From Siphonobacter curvatus (GTDB lineage Bacteria; Bacteroidota; Bacteroidia; Cytophagales; Spirosomataceae), in the NCBI RefSeq assembly GCF_002943425.1, contig NZ_PTRA01000001.1, positions 2,542,001-2,606,000 of the forward strand: 64,000 bases of DNA, written 5' to 3'. Shown here one piece after another: positions 17,173 to 26,663 of this stretch; positions within the stretch are counted from its first letter, which is position 1; the number at the start of each line of letters is the position of its first letter. The notes beneath the pieces were generated by a model. It saw only the letters and a list, made by a program, of their open reading frames with translations, was not told where the DNA came from and ran no database searches. The position numbers and the translations under genes are program-made.

Positions 17173-17796
17173 ATGAAAGATCGAATATTAGTACTGGTTC
17201 GGCACGGTCAATCCGAATGGAACCTTGAAAATAGATTCACAGGTGAAGTAGACGTGGAGCTTACCACCCACGGTCGGGACGAAGCCCGGCTCACGGCGTT
17301 AAAACTCAAAACCATTTCTTTTCAGGTCGCCTTCACTTCAGCCCTGAAGCGGGCCCAGGAAACACTGGCTATTATTCTCGAAGATATTCAGCAAACATCT
17401 ATTCCCGTGCATCAGTCGGCTGCGTTGAATGAGCGTAACTACGGAGATTTGCAGGGACTCAACAAAGCCGAAACTGCCGAAAAATACGGTATCGAACAGG
17501 TGGCCTTATGGCGAAGAAGTTACGACGTAGCCCCGCCCGGCGGCGAAAGTCTGAAAATGACGCAGGAGCGGGTGCTACCTTACTACCAGCAAGAAATTGT
17601 ACCCTGTTTACAGCAAGGGCAAAATGTGCTGATCGTGGCTCACGGCAATAGCTTGCGGTCCTTGGTGATGGCTCTCGAACACTTGAGTGAACAGGCCATC
17701 TCGCAGGTAGACATTCCGACGGGTGCTCCCCGCTTCTACCATTTCGATGAACACCTGCAACTGATCAAGGCCGATTACCTGACTGAATCGCATTAA
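17173..17796 (+). CDS. gpmA: 2,3-bisphosphoglycerate-dependent phosphoglycerate mutase
   Basis: Interconverts 3- and 2-phosphoglycerate in glycolysis; cytoplasmic. 207 aa, matching the short GpmA class. The phosphohistidine motif is LVRHGQSEWNLENRFTGEVD (His11), with TSALKRAQETL, the catalytic Glu in LNERNYGDLQGLNK, and the second His in VLIVAHGNSLRSLVM. A broad-specificity phosphatase relative is less likely because the WNLENRFTG and ERNYGDLQGLNK blocks are mutase-type. Its stop codon shares the four bases TTAA with the stop of the convergent histidine kinase gene. Confidence 0.92.
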   Translation: MKDRILVLVRHGQSEWNLENRFTGEVDVELTTHGRDEARLTALKLKTISFQVAFTSALKRAQETLAIILEDIQQTSIPVHQSAALNERNYGDLQGLNKAETAEKYGIEQVALWRRSYDVAPPGGESLKMTQERVLPYYQQEIVPCLQQGQNVLIVAHGNSLRSLVMALEHLSEQAISQVDIPTGAPRFYHFDEHLQLIKADYLTESH

Positions 17797-19946
17797 ACCA
17801 TTACCGAGCTTAACGTTCTGTTCAAAACCGCTTTGAGGTCTTTTTCCACAAAGGGCTTATTCAGGAAGTCGTTCATGCCCAGTTTGTGGTACCGTTCCTG
17901 CTCTTCCGCGGTAATTTGGGCGGTGAAGCCGATAATGGGAATGGAGGCTTTCTTACCATCACCGTGGCTTCGGATTTGCCGCGTTAATTCGACCCCATCC
18001 ATGATCGGCATCTGAATATCCGTAATGATCAAATCAAAGGGATGGGCGTCGAGCAACTCGTAGGCGACCTGACCGTTTGTAGCTTGCTGGAAGGTTACAT
18101 TTTTCTTCTTCAAGATAGTACTGAGCAATAGCAGGTTCATTTTATTATCATCGACGATGAGTACTTGTTTTCCCTGCAGCAGCTCATGAATTTCATGTTC
18201 TTCGTTGGAGATGGTTTTCATTTCTGGTTGGGTGGTTGATCTCATTGGAATTTCAACGGAAAAAGTGGAACCTACCCCTAGTTCACTCGTTACTTTAATA
18301 CTACCACCGGCTAGCTCCACAATGCGTTTGCAAATCGCCAGTCCCAGGCCTGTACCGACCGACCGCTCCACTTTTGAATCGTGTTCTAACTGTTGAAAAT
18401 CATTAAAAATAATCCCTAGATTTTCTTTCGAAATACCGATTCCCGTATCTTTAATTTGAAAAGTCCAGAGTACCTGATCTCCCATAATTGGGGCCAGAGA
18501 AGAGCTTAAGGTTACTGTACCTTGCGTAGGAGTAAACTTGATGGCATTGCTTAATAAGTTCATCAATACCTGCTTCATTCGAAAGCCATCCCCTAGCAAC
18601 GTAGTATCCGCATCAAAATGCAATTCGGTACGTAAAGTGATGTCCTTTTTATCGGCTTGAATACCAAGCATTGACCGCATTTCCTGGCAAATAAGGTACG
18701 GTTGAAAAGGTTTTTCACTTAATTCAATCTTGCCACTTTCGAGCTTTGAAAAGTCCAGAATGTCGTTGACAAGCGTCATCAGTATTCCCGAAGACGAACG
18801 AATGGCTTCCAGTTTGGGCTGTTGTTCTTTCGGCAAATCCGTTTTCACCATTTGCTCCGAAAAGCCAATAATGGAGTTAAGGGGTGTCCGAATTTCATGA
18901 CTGATGGTAGCCAGGAAATCGCCTTTCATTTTGGCATACTGCGTTACTTGTCTACTGTACTGTAACAAGGAAATTTCGTTTTTGTAGAGTCTCCAAATGG
19001 TGTACAAGATACTGCACGTCAGGAAGAAAATGATGGCAATGCTGCCTTGGGAAAGTAGATTCAATTCCTGGACGTCCGTAAGCGTACCCGCCACTAGTTG
19101 CTTTCGCTGCTGTTCGGCCTCTTCTTCTTCACTTTGCTTCAAGCCAGTCAGTGTCAGTTGAAGTTTCGAAAAAATCAGTCCGTTCAGACGCAGTAATTCT
19201 TTCTCCGTTGCGTTTAGTTCTTTTCGATAGGCCAGCAAATCCTTATAGTAATTGTCCATCGCCCTCAGATTCGTTTCGTACATCGCGGTAGTTTCCTTGA
19301 GTAGAGAATCCGATTTATTTTGCGTTGATGAAACTTTGATCTGATTGTTATACGAGTTTTTATTACTGATTGCTTCGGCCAAACGACCCCACAGTTTTTT
19401 GCGGGAGCGTTCCTGCGTCACTTTAACTGAGTCGACTTTTACAACTTGCTCCGAACGTCTGACTTTCACCTTGGGTTTAGGCACCAGAATCGGTTGTTCT
19501 TCTCGGATAGCAATTTCCTTCGTAGAAAGAATCAATAAACTATCGGTAAGCGTTTTCAGGTAGGAAAATTCTTTATTTTTATCCTTTTTTTGCGTCAGCA
19601 GTTGGCTCACACCTGCCGGTAATGTCTTTTCATCTTTCTGCTTTTTAAATTCTTCCAGAATCTGCGATACCGTCGCAATTTGCGATACAAATTGACGATG
19701 ATAGGACGTATCTCCGGTGACCGTAAACAATCGGCTATTATTTTCAGCGATGTACAGAATAGAGATACAGGTATCAATTTTCTGGTAGTTGTTTTTGATG
19801 TTACTCAGGCCCTCAATGTTGTGTTTAACTACGTTCGTTTTGTTCTTACGTACCAACACAATGAGGGCAAAAGTTGATAAGATAAGCAGTAGAAAAGCTA
19901 ACCAAAGAAACCGTTTACCAACTGTTGTTTTTGTGTCTTTCTCCAT
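17793..19946 (-). CDS. Hybrid sensor histidine kinase with C-terminal receiver domain
   Basis: 717 aa. TM1 about residues 12-31; a sensor region about 32-298 that is helical and coiled-coil rich (several [12 protein letters not shown]-like runs); TM2 about 299-318. The HisKA box [20 protein letters not shown] has the phospho-accepting His at 350; the ATPase has the N box [10 protein letters not shown] (about 462-471), G1 DTGIGI (500-505) and G2 GTGLGLAI (531-538). The receiver (about 594-715) has the acidic pair at DD599-600, the phospho-Asp in [11 protein letters not shown] (Asp643) and a C-terminal NKP. The long sensor is unassigned; length and helices resemble a CHASE3-like or four-helix sensor. 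No response regulator gene adjoins it, so output may pass by phosphorelay to a distant partner. Confidence 0.92.
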   Translation of the reverse strand: MEKDTKTTVGKRFLWLAFLLLILSTFALIVLVRKNKTNVVKHNIEGLSNIKNNYQKIDTCISILYIAENNSRLFTVTGDTSYHRQFVSQIATVSQILEEFKKQKDEKTLPAGVSQLLTQKKDKNKEFSYLKTLTDSLLILSTKEIAIREEQPILVPKPKVKVRRSEQVVKVDSVKVTQERSRKKLWGRLAEAISNKNSYNNQIKVSSTQNKSDSLLKETTAMYETNLRAMDNYYKDLLAYRKELNATEKELLRLNGLIFSKLQLTLTGLKQSEEEEAEQQRKQLVAGTLTDVQELNLLSQGSIAIIFFLTCSILYTIWRLYKNEISLLQYSRQVTQYAKMKGDFLATISHEIRTPLNSIIGFSEQMVKTDLPKEQQPKLEAIRSSSGILMTLVNDILDFSKLESGKIELSEKPFQPYLICQEMRSMLGIQADKKDITLRTELHFDADTTLLGDGFRMKQVLMNLLSNAIKFTPTQGTVTLSSSLAPIMGDQVLWTFQIKDTGIGISKENLGIIFNDFQQLEHDSKVERSVGTGLGLAICKRIVELAGGSIKVTSELGVGSTFSVEIPMRSTTQPEMKTISNEEHEIHELLQGKQVLIVDDNKMNLLLLSTILKKKNVTFQQATNGQVAYELLDAHPFDLIITDIQMPIMDGVELTRQIRSHGDGKKASIPIIGFTAQITAEEQERYHKLGMNDFLNKPFVEKDLKAVLNRTLSSVMV

Positions 19947-20027
19947 CTCCCGTCAAACTAATACTACAAGCTTAGTATTTTATACTCAGTTATTTAAACT
20001 TATTTAGTCCTTAAAATCAACGTAACT

Positions 20028-20035
20028 CAAAAGTA
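20028..20035 (-). promoter_or_regulatory. -7 promoter element of the histidine kinase gene
   Basis: TACTTTTG on the minus strand, an exact TAnnTTTG match, about 80 nt before the start codon; no TTG is found at the ideal spacing. The leader contains an inverted repeat (AATACTA/TAGTATT, 19960-19979) that could form a hairpin in the mRNA. Confidence 0.4.
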
Positions 20036-20067
20036 GTAAGTTTTTAATCATACTTTACAGTAAACAC

Positions 20068-20101
20068 AAAAAAACAGCACTCTTTTAAGTGCTGTTTTTT
20101 T
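20068..20101 (-). terminator. Strong intrinsic terminator of ruvC
   Basis: A perfect 14-bp stem (AAAAAAACAGCACT with AGTGCTGTTTTTTT) and 6-nt loop; on the minus strand it ends in a run of seven T, 21 nt past the ruvC stop. Confidence 0.85.
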
Positions 20102-20121
20102 AAAGAGTTAGTACTAGTTTA

Positions 20122-20700
20122 TTACTTGATACGATCTTGATTTTCAGATAAAAAAGCTGCCCAACTTCCCTTTTTAGCCTGTTTTATGCCTAAAGCTTTT
20201 TTACCCTTGTTTGACGCCAATGTGTTTTCGTGATAATAATGACAAATTGCTACGCCGAGAGCATCCGTAGCATCGAGTCGCTCCCCTTCGAGTTTCATTT
20301 TCAGAATACTTTCCAGCATATACGATACCTGCTCTTTGGAAGCATTTCCATTACCCGTTACGGATTGCTTTACGGTCTTGGGGGAATACTCTACGATGGG
20401 AATCTGTCGAGCCAGAGCGGCGGCCATCGCTACGCCCTGAGCACGACCCAACTTTAACATGGATTGTACGTTCTTTCCAAAAAAAGGAGCTTCGAGGGCC
20501 ATCTCATCCGGCGAAAACTCGTCGATGATGCCCGTAATCCGCTCAAAAATTTTACCCAGTTTTAACTCATGATTGTCGTACTTGGTGAGATTAATAACGC
20601 CGTACTGCAATAGCGTAATGTTCCCTTTCTCCACTAGAATCAGTGCGTAGCCCATGTACCTTGTGCCGGGGTCAACGCCTAAAATGATCTTTTCTGCCAT
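20122..20700 (-). CDS. ruvC: Crossover junction endodeoxyribonuclease RuvC
   Basis: Holliday-junction resolvase, acting as a dimer with RuvAB in recombinational repair. 192 aa, slightly longer than the E. coli enzyme because of a basic C-terminal tail (ASNKGKKALGIKQAKKGSW). The four catalytic acids are present: Asp10 in ILGVDPG, Glu70 in MALEAPFFG, and Asp143/Asp146 in RLDATDALG. The signature AQGVAMAAALARQIPIVEYS is intact. A strong terminator follows. It is divergent from the LPG-synthase-like gene. Confidence 0.97.
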   Translation of the reverse strand: MAEKIILGVDPGTRYMGYALILVEKGNITLLQYGVINLTKYDNHELKLGKIFERITGIIDEFSPDEMALEAPFFGKNVQSMLKLGRAQGVAMAAALARQIPIVEYSPKTVKQSVTGNGNASKEQVSYMLESILKMKLEGERLDATDALGVAICHYYHENTLASNKGKKALGIKQAKKGSWAAFLSENQDRIK

Positions 20701-20774
20701 AGCTTTGCAAAGGCTTTCTCAAAAAATGTACGGAGCACTCTGCCCTTCGTATGCTTTTTGTCAGCCTTATTCCT

Positions 20775-21770
20775 ATGCAAAATAACGTCAATTACGCGGC
20801 TTTTCGCCGATTTTTTCTCTTTCTGCTGCAGTGGGTATTACCGGTAGTGATTATCTGGCTGGTGATCCGAACACTTCAGCAAAAACAACAAGACCTGGGT
20901 AGCGTGTGGGAGGCCATCCAGGTAGCTTTTACCGGACAAAATGGCTGGTGGCTGGGACTGACCATACTGCTCACGGCTTTAAACTGGTCGATTGAAGCCT
21001 GGAAGTGGCAGGTACTCGCTCGAAAATTGGAATCACTCAGTTTTTACACGGCGTTGCGGGGTGTACTAGCCGGCCAGTCCCTGGGTTTTATTTCGCAGGC
21101 TAACGTAGGCGACCTGACCGGTAAAATGGGCTTCTTACAAGCGAAAAACCGACTCAATAGTATTGGAGCTTTTCTGCTCGGTAGTACGCTGCAGTTTCTG
21201 GTGACGTTATTCGCGGGTACGCTGGCTTATACGTACTTTCTGTACCGCATGCCCGAACATCCCGGTGTAGGGCACTTCATTGCTCTGGGCTTGCTTTGGT
21301 TAACGACGTTGTTAACGGTCTATGTGCTTTCGTTAAAACACAAGGCGGCCCCTACCCTTGAGCGTATTTCCTGGCTGGCGTCCTCAGCCCGATTTTTCCG
21401 CGTATTGGAGACGTATTCTTCCGGTGACGTTCGCTTTCTGGTTTTTTTGGCTTCCTTCCGTTTTCTGACGTATAGCATCCAGTTTCTGCTCGTCCTGTAT
21501 GGTTTTGGCGTATCGCTTCCGGTGCTCGATCAGCTGACGGTGGTTTGGCTGTTGTTTCTGACCAAGAGTGTTATTCCGGCGTTCAGTTTCCTGAGCGACC
21601 TGGGTATACGAACGTTCAGTACGCTTTATTTTTTCAGCTTTTACCGCGTTGATCCGGCCCTGGTAACCTCGGCCTCACTCACGATCTGGCTACTGAATAT
21701 CCTGTTGCCCGTACTGGTCGGCATTGTGTTTGTAGCTCAACTTCGGTATTTAAAAAATCAACCGGCATGA
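20775..21770 (+). CDS. Lysylphosphatidylglycerol synthase-type (UPF0104) transmembrane protein
   Basis: 331-aa polytopic inner-membrane protein with about eight hydrophobic segments, of the flippase-like domain found in the membrane part of MprF and in YbhN-type proteins (EAWKWQVLARKLESLSFYTALRGVLAGQSLGFISQANVGDL). No soluble aminoacyl-transferase domain is present, so it is not itself an MprF. An ATG at 20751 is in frame, but it overlaps the promoter-like TATGCTTTTTG; 20775 was preferred. Its stop overlaps the next gene's start (ATGA), so it is translationally coupled to the GT2 gene. The pair probably acts on a membrane lipid or lipid-linked sugar. Confidence 0.82.
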   Translation: MQNNVNYAAFRRFFLFLLQWVLPVVIIWLVIRTLQQKQQDLGSVWEAIQVAFTGQNGWWLGLTILLTALNWSIEAWKWQVLARKLESLSFYTALRGVLAGQSLGFISQANVGDLTGKMGFLQAKNRLNSIGAFLLGSTLQFLVTLFAGTLAYTYFLYRMPEHPGVGHFIALGLLWLTTLLTVYVLSLKHKAAPTLERISWLASSARFFRVLETYSSGDVRFLVFLASFRFLTYSIQFLLVLYGFGVSLPVLDQLTVVWLLFLTKSVIPAFSFLSDLGIRTFSTLYFFSFYRVDPALVTSASLTIWLLNILLPVLVGIVFVAQLRYLKNQPA

Positions 21771-22903
21771 GTATCCTATGGATCGGCTTGCTGCTGTTTG
21801 GCCCCGTGTTATGGTTTGTATTTAATGCCTTTCTCCTGAATGGCTGGTGGAAAATGCCCGTATACGTACCGCTGCACGCCAATCAGCAACTCACCATTAG
21901 TGTATTGATTCCGGTTCGGAATGAAGCCGAAAACATCATCGCTTTACTGGAGGATCTGGATCGGCAAAGCTATCCCGCTGATCGGTACGAAGTCATCGTC
22001 GCCGATGATCATTCTACGGATCGTACAGCCGAATTGGTACGGGCGTTTCAGTCGAAAGCCCGCTACGCTCTTACGTTGTTAACCCTAACGGAAGAAAACC
22101 ATTCTTCGCCCAAGAAAAGGGCCATTTCACAGGCCATCCAACAGGCGAAACACGCGTGGATTGTCACAACGGATGGCGACTGCCGCGTAGGTCCGCAGTG
22201 GCTACAGATCCTGGCTTCGTACCAGCAAACGACCCAGGCCCAATTGATTTCGGGACCAGTCACGTTTCACGACGAAGGTTCGCTCAGGAGTCGAATCCAG
22301 ATTGTTGAGTTTGCCAGTTTGGTCGGTTCAGCGGCGGTTGCCATGTTCTGGAAGAAACCCAATATGTGTAACGGAGCCAATTTATCGTACGCCCGCTCGG
22401 CCTTTCTGGAGGTCGATGGATTCCAGGGAAACGAAAATTTGGCCTCGGGTGATGATGAGTTTCTGATGCATAAAATGGCCGCCCGTTTTCCCGGCGAAGT
22501 CCATTTCCTGAAAAATTCGCTGGCACTGGTTCACACCGGAGCCCACCAGAGTTTCCGTTCGTTTTACCACCAGCGTCGCCGCTGGGCCAGTAAGTGGAAA
22601 CATTATACCGACTGGAAAGTATCCGCCCTGGCGATTTTCGTTTTTATGGCCAATGCCAGTACCATCGTTGGCCTAGGAGCTTACCTCGCGGGCAGTATCT
22701 CGGGCTTTGTATTGGCTAGTATCCTAGGTTTGAAGTTCTCCCTAGAATTTTTGTTTCTGGCGGGCGTACTCCACTTTCTCAGACAGTCAAAAAGTATTGC
22801 GTATATTCCGTTGGTGCAATTGATTTACCCGTTTTACGTTTGCTTTTTTGGATTGCTGGCTCAGGGCAAAGGGTACGAGTGGAAAGGACGGAAGTTACAG
22901 TAA
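21767..22903 (+). CDS. Membrane-associated family 2 glycosyltransferase
   Basis: 378 aa. An N-terminal membrane segment (about 3-24) precedes a GT-A domain with ISVLIPVRNEAENI, the nucleotide-binding VIVADDHSTDRT, a DxD-like TTDGDCRVGPQW and the acceptor motif QRRRWASKW (QxxRW), typical of processive or lipid-acting GT2 enzymes. Two to three C-terminal membrane helices (about 285-365) follow. It is translationally coupled to the upstream flippase-like gene. The likely role is addition of a sugar to a membrane lipid or carrier; donor and acceptor are unknown. Its stop codon abuts the end of the convergent lipoprotein gene with no gap. Confidence 0.9.
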   Translation: MSILWIGLLLFGPVLWFVFNAFLLNGWWKMPVYVPLHANQQLTISVLIPVRNEAENIIALLEDLDRQSYPADRYEVIVADDHSTDRTAELVRAFQSKARYALTLLTLTEENHSSPKKRAISQAIQQAKHAWIVTTDGDCRVGPQWLQILASYQQTTQAQLISGPVTFHDEGSLRSRIQIVEFASLVGSAAVAMFWKKPNMCNGANLSYARSAFLEVDGFQGNENLASGDDEFLMHKMAARFPGEVHFLKNSLALVHTGAHQSFRSFYHQRRRWASKWKHYTDWKVSALAIFVFMANASTIVGLGAYLAGSISGFVLASILGLKFSLEFLFLAGVLHFLRQSKSIAYIPLVQLIYPFYVCFFGLLAQGKGYEWKGRKLQ

Positions 22904-23296
22904 TCAGGGTCTGGTAATTTTTACGAAATCGCCGTCCATTTTTTTGCCAGCTAATTCGTATCCGGCCGTTGTTCTGGCCCTCGTTTTCCAAAGGCCACAG
23001 TCATTGCAGGTGACTTTACCAAATAAAACTTTGATCGTGGTCGTATCTACCGGCGTAATCACGCGTACCTGACTTTCACTTATATCTGAAATGAAGGCGA
23101 TTCCGTTATCGCCAAAACGTACAGAATCTAGCCTAGGCGTTTGCGTTTTACCTAACACATAGCTTTGGGCGATTTCTTTCGGCGTATAGTTCTGTAGTTG
23201 AATTTGTAAATAAGGTACGCAAAGCTCTTTCGTGCAACAGGCGGTTAGTACTACTGAGCACAGAGCCAGAAGGTACCACTGACTAAATCTTTTCAT
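22904..23296 (-). CDS. Small lipoprotein of unknown function
   Basis: 130 aa. Signal MKRFSQWYLLALCSVVLTAC, with the lipidated Cys at residue 20 and a second Cys immediately after it. The mature part (CTKELCVPYLQIQLQNYTPKEIAQSYVLGK...) has four more Cys, including KVTCNDCGLWK, and looks like one compact beta domain. I recognise no family. It ends exactly where the convergent GT2 gene ends. Confidence 0.65.
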   Translation of the reverse strand: MKRFSQWYLLALCSVVLTACCTKELCVPYLQIQLQNYTPKEIAQSYVLGKTQTPRLDSVRFGDNGIAFISDISESQVRVITPVDTTTIKVLFGKVTCNDCGLWKTRARTTAGYELAGKKMDGDFVKITRP

Positions 23297-23352
23297 AGCA
23301 GTAGAGGTTGTTTTACGATATTTGACACCAAATCTGATTAACCCGTTGCACT

Positions 23353-24000
23353 GTGGCTTTCTTCTTCCATAAAGTTACTCCGATCCTGCGATCCATTTAC
23401 CCGGAAATGACCTGGCGGATCCCGTCATCGGAGCCTACAATTTATCTCACCTTTGATGATGGACCAATTCCTGAAGCGACAGAATTTGTCCTGCAAGAGC
23501 TGGCCAACTTTGAGGCAAAGGCTACGTTTTTCTGTATTGGCGATAATATACGTAAACATCCTTCCATTTTTCAGCAACTACTGGCACAGGGCCACTCCGT
23601 AGGCAATCATACGTTCAACCATCTCAAAGGCTGGAATACAGACGATGAAACGTATTTTGCTAACGTAGCTCAATGTCAGGATTTACTACCGCCTACGCGA
23701 CTGTTTCGTCCCCCCTATGGTCGCATTCGGAAACGGCAGGCAGCCTATCTGAAAGAGCATCATCAACTCATCATGTGGGACGTTCTGACGGGCGATTACT
23801 CGCCTTCACTGAAACCCGAGCAGGTCTTACGGGGTACGACTAAAGCCTGCGAATCGGGTAGTCTGGTCGTTTTTCACGACAGTATTAAAGCCTGGAAGAA
23901 TATGAGCTATGCTCTCCCCCGTACGCTGGACTACCTGGCGGAACGAAATTTCAAGTTTGCGGCTTTACCCATGGGCAACGCCGAAGGCGGTAGTCGCTAA
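23353..24000 (+). CDS. Polysaccharide deacetylase family protein (NodB homology)
   Basis: 215-aa metal-dependent deacetylase, carbohydrate esterase family 4. The NodB motifs are ordered: LTFDDGP (residues 32-38, catalytic and metal Asp), GHSVGNHTFNHL (metal-binding His pair), RPPYGR, IMWDVLTGDYS and LVVFHDS. The start is GTG at 23353; there is no signal peptide, so it is probably cytoplasmic or poorly exported. Likely substrates are N-acetylated sugars of peptidoglycan or of an exopolysaccharide; the adjacent GT2 gene favours a surface glycan. It stands between divergent and co-directional neighbours with gaps over 50 nt. Confidence 0.9.
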   Translation: MAFFFHKVTPILRSIYPEMTWRIPSSEPTIYLTFDDGPIPEATEFVLQELANFEAKATFFCIGDNIRKHPSIFQQLLAQGHSVGNHTFNHLKGWNTDDETYFANVAQCQDLLPPTRLFRPPYGRIRKRQAAYLKEHHQLIMWDVLTGDYSPSLKPEQVLRGTTKACESGSLVVFHDSIKAWKNMSYALPRTLDYLAERNFKFAALPMGNAEGGSR

Positions 24001-24137
24001 AAATGAACCGTTTTGTACTTAATCGGGACGAATCGTAGATTTCTTCCGTTAGAGTAAAATGGTTTTTGCATTTTCCCATTTGAACTACATACCTCCGACA
24101 GATCAAAGCCGGAGTGTACGGATGAGCCCTGAAAACA

Positions 24138-26663
24138 ATGAATAAATGGTACCTGGCAATTTTGTTGCTTTCGTTGGCTTGCGTAACGCAGGCTCAACAT
24201 GTCATTAAAGGTCGAATTACCGACGCCACAACGGGCGATCCGATTCCCTTCGCAGCAGTAGGATTAAAAGGCGGTTCAGCCGGTGGCAATACTGATTTTG
24301 ACGGAAACTACAGCTTTGCGGCCCGACAACTCAGCGATTCCATTTTTGTCAGCTACATTGGTTACCAACGGGCGACCAAAGCCGTACAACCCGGTCTAGC
24401 CGAACAAACCATTGATTTTCAACTCATGGCGGGGTCTTCGCAGCTACGGGAAGTGCGGGTATACGCTAAGGGAGAAAACCCGGCGTTCCGCATTATTCGC
24501 AACGCCGTAGCCGCCAAATCAACGCACGACTGGCGGAATTTAAAAGCGTATGAATACGAGAGTTACGTCAAAAATGAGTTTGATGTCAACAAGATTTCGG
24601 ATCAGTTTCGGAAAGGCCCTATCGGTAAAAAAATCACCGGACCGCTCGAAAAACTCCAGAAAATTGCTGGAGACGATGGCAAACCCATTATTCCCATTTT
24701 CCTCTCGGAAAGCTTTTCAGACTACTACCACCGCCGCAATCCCGAGCTGACCAAAGAACGCATCAACAAAACCAAGATTACGGGTGTGGGTATTACGGAT
24801 GGCAGCACCTTTTCGCAGTTCATTGGTAGTGCCTTCCAGCAGTATAACTTTTACGAAAACTGGCTTCCCATTCTTCGAAAAGAGTTCATTTCACCCATTG
24901 CCGATGGCTGGCGAGGTAGTTACGATTATTTCCTTGGCGATACGATTCAGATTGATAATGCCCCCTGCTACGAAATAGAAGTGACGCCGCGTCGGGCTCA
25001 GGATCTGGCTTTTGTGGGCAAAATCTGGATTGATACGGCCGATTACGCCCTGCGTCAGGTGGACTTACGGATTTCGGGGGATGCCAACATCAATTACGTG
25101 GAAAGCATCGCGATTCAGCAGCAACTGACGGTTGTCGAAGATTCAACCACGAAACAACGAGCCTGGCTTCCCAAGCAGACTCGCGTACTGATTGATGTGA
25201 AGGAGTTTACGAAGAATTCCGTGGGTTTTCTGGCGAAATTTTTCGTCTCCAATCGCAACTTTAAAATCAATCAACCCCGGGAAGCGACTTTCTATAATCC
25301 AGCGGTTGAACTAGCAGATCATTACCGGGAACAAAAGGATAATTACTGGCAACAGATTCGACCGGATTCATTAACGGCCGAGGAAAGAACGGCGTATTCC
25401 CTGATTGATTCCGTCAAGAATATTCCCATTGTTCGGTCGTATACCCAGATTTTATCCATCATTGCGAATGGGTATCAGCGAATTTATAACGGCATTGAAC
25501 TGGGTCCCTTTTTGAGTACGGGAGCCTTCAACACCATCGAAGGACTACGCTTACGGGCGGGCTTCCGAACGAACGCCGAGTTCAGTAAGGTATGGGTATT
25601 GAGCGGGTATCTGGCCTACGGATTCAAGGATAATGTCATGAAATACGGTGCTGACGCTAAATACATCATCAGCCGTAAACCCTGGGCTGAGATAGGAGCT
25701 AGTACCAGTTACGATTTAGAACAGATTGGTCTGACGACTGAAGCCGTAGGGAACAATAGCCTCTTTGCCACCTATTCCCGCTTTGGCCGCTATCGGCGGG
25801 GGTATTACCAACGTGAGTACATGTCCTACATTCGGGCCGAACTTATCAAAGGTCTGACGCCCATGATTGGGATTCGTCGACGTAGTTTTGAACCGTTGTA
25901 CAACTTCGCTTACGTGAACAATGGGGATCCGTCCGGTCAATCGGGTACGTACCAGAATACGGAGCTCATAACGGAGTTACGGATTGCGAAAAACGAACTC
26001 TTCATTTACAACGACAACGACCGGGTCAGTCTAGGTACGGCTCAGTCGCCCATCTATACACTGCGGTATTCCCTCGGCCTTCAAAACACGCTAGGTGGCG
26101 ATTTCAATTACCATCGGTTTACGCTTACGATGGCTGATAATTTTCGGGTGGGTATTCTGGGAAGAAGCTTTTACACGCTTTCGGCGGGATATACGCCTTC
26201 CACGCTACCCTATCCCCTGCTCTTTCCGCATTTAGGAAACCAGTCCCTTTTTTACGTGGGCAACGCCTTTAACATGATGAACTACTTCGAGTTCTTATCC
26301 GATCGGTACGCCTCTCTGAAGTATGAACACAACTTTGAAGGGTTGCTCTTCAACCGGCTTCCGGCCATCAAACGTTTGAAATGGCGGACGTTACTCAACG
26401 TCAATGTATTGTATGGTGGAGCCCGACAGGCTAATCGGGACATTATTCCCGATTACGATTTGCAGGGGAACCCAATTCCCGGTTTTGGTTCGCTGAATCC
26501 CAGTACGCCGTACGTAGAAGTAGGCTACGGAATCGATAATATTTTCAAGTTTTTCCGGATCGAAGCCATTCACCGACTAACGTACCTGAATCAGCCCACG
26601 ACCATCGACGGTGTTAAAATCAATCGTTTTGCGGTGAAAGCTTCGGCGTATTTCACGCTATAA
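24138..26663 (+). CDS. DUF5686 outer-membrane protein with carboxypeptidase-regulatory-like domain
   Basis: 841 aa, a usual length for this Bacteroidota family. Signal peptide (MNKWYLAILLLSLACVTQAQ), then a CarboxypepD_reg-like domain (about 21-105; GRITDATTGDPIPFAAVGLK ... VSYIGYQRATK), then DUF5686 (about 110-841), with AYEYESYVKNEFDVNKI near its start and amphipathic beta strands at the C terminus ending in RFAVKASAYFTL, consistent with an outer-membrane barrel. The function is not established. The last 11 nt overlap the end of the antiparallel ABC ATPase gene. Confidence 0.9.
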   Translation: MNKWYLAILLLSLACVTQAQHVIKGRITDATTGDPIPFAAVGLKGGSAGGNTDFDGNYSFAARQLSDSIFVSYIGYQRATKAVQPGLAEQTIDFQLMAGSSQLREVRVYAKGENPAFRIIRNAVAAKSTHDWRNLKAYEYESYVKNEFDVNKISDQFRKGPIGKKITGPLEKLQKIAGDDGKPIIPIFLSESFSDYYHRRNPELTKERINKTKITGVGITDGSTFSQFIGSAFQQYNFYENWLPILRKEFISPIADGWRGSYDYFLGDTIQIDNAPCYEIEVTPRRAQDLAFVGKIWIDTADYALRQVDLRISGDANINYVESIAIQQQLTVVEDSTTKQRAWLPKQTRVLIDVKEFTKNSVGFLAKFFVSNRNFKINQPREATFYNPAVELADHYREQKDNYWQQIRPDSLTAEERTAYSLIDSVKNIPIVRSYTQILSIIANGYQRIYNGIELGPFLSTGAFNTIEGLRLRAGFRTNAEFSKVWVLSGYLAYGFKDNVMKYGADAKYIISRKPWAEIGASTSYDLEQIGLTTEAVGNNSLFATYSRFGRYRRGYYQREYMSYIRAELIKGLTPMIGIRRRSFEPLYNFAYVNNGDPSGQSGTYQNTELITELRIAKNELFIYNDNDRVSLGTAQSPIYTLRYSLGLQNTLGGDFNYHRFTLTMADNFRVGILGRSFYTLSAGYTPSTLPYPLLFPHLGNQSLFYVGNAFNMMNYFEFLSDRYASLKYEHNFEGLLFNRLPAIKRLKWRTLLNVNVLYGGARQANRDIIPDYDLQGNPIPGFGSLNPSTPYVEVGYGIDNIFKFFRIEAIHRLTYLNQPTTIDGVKINRFAVKASAYFTL

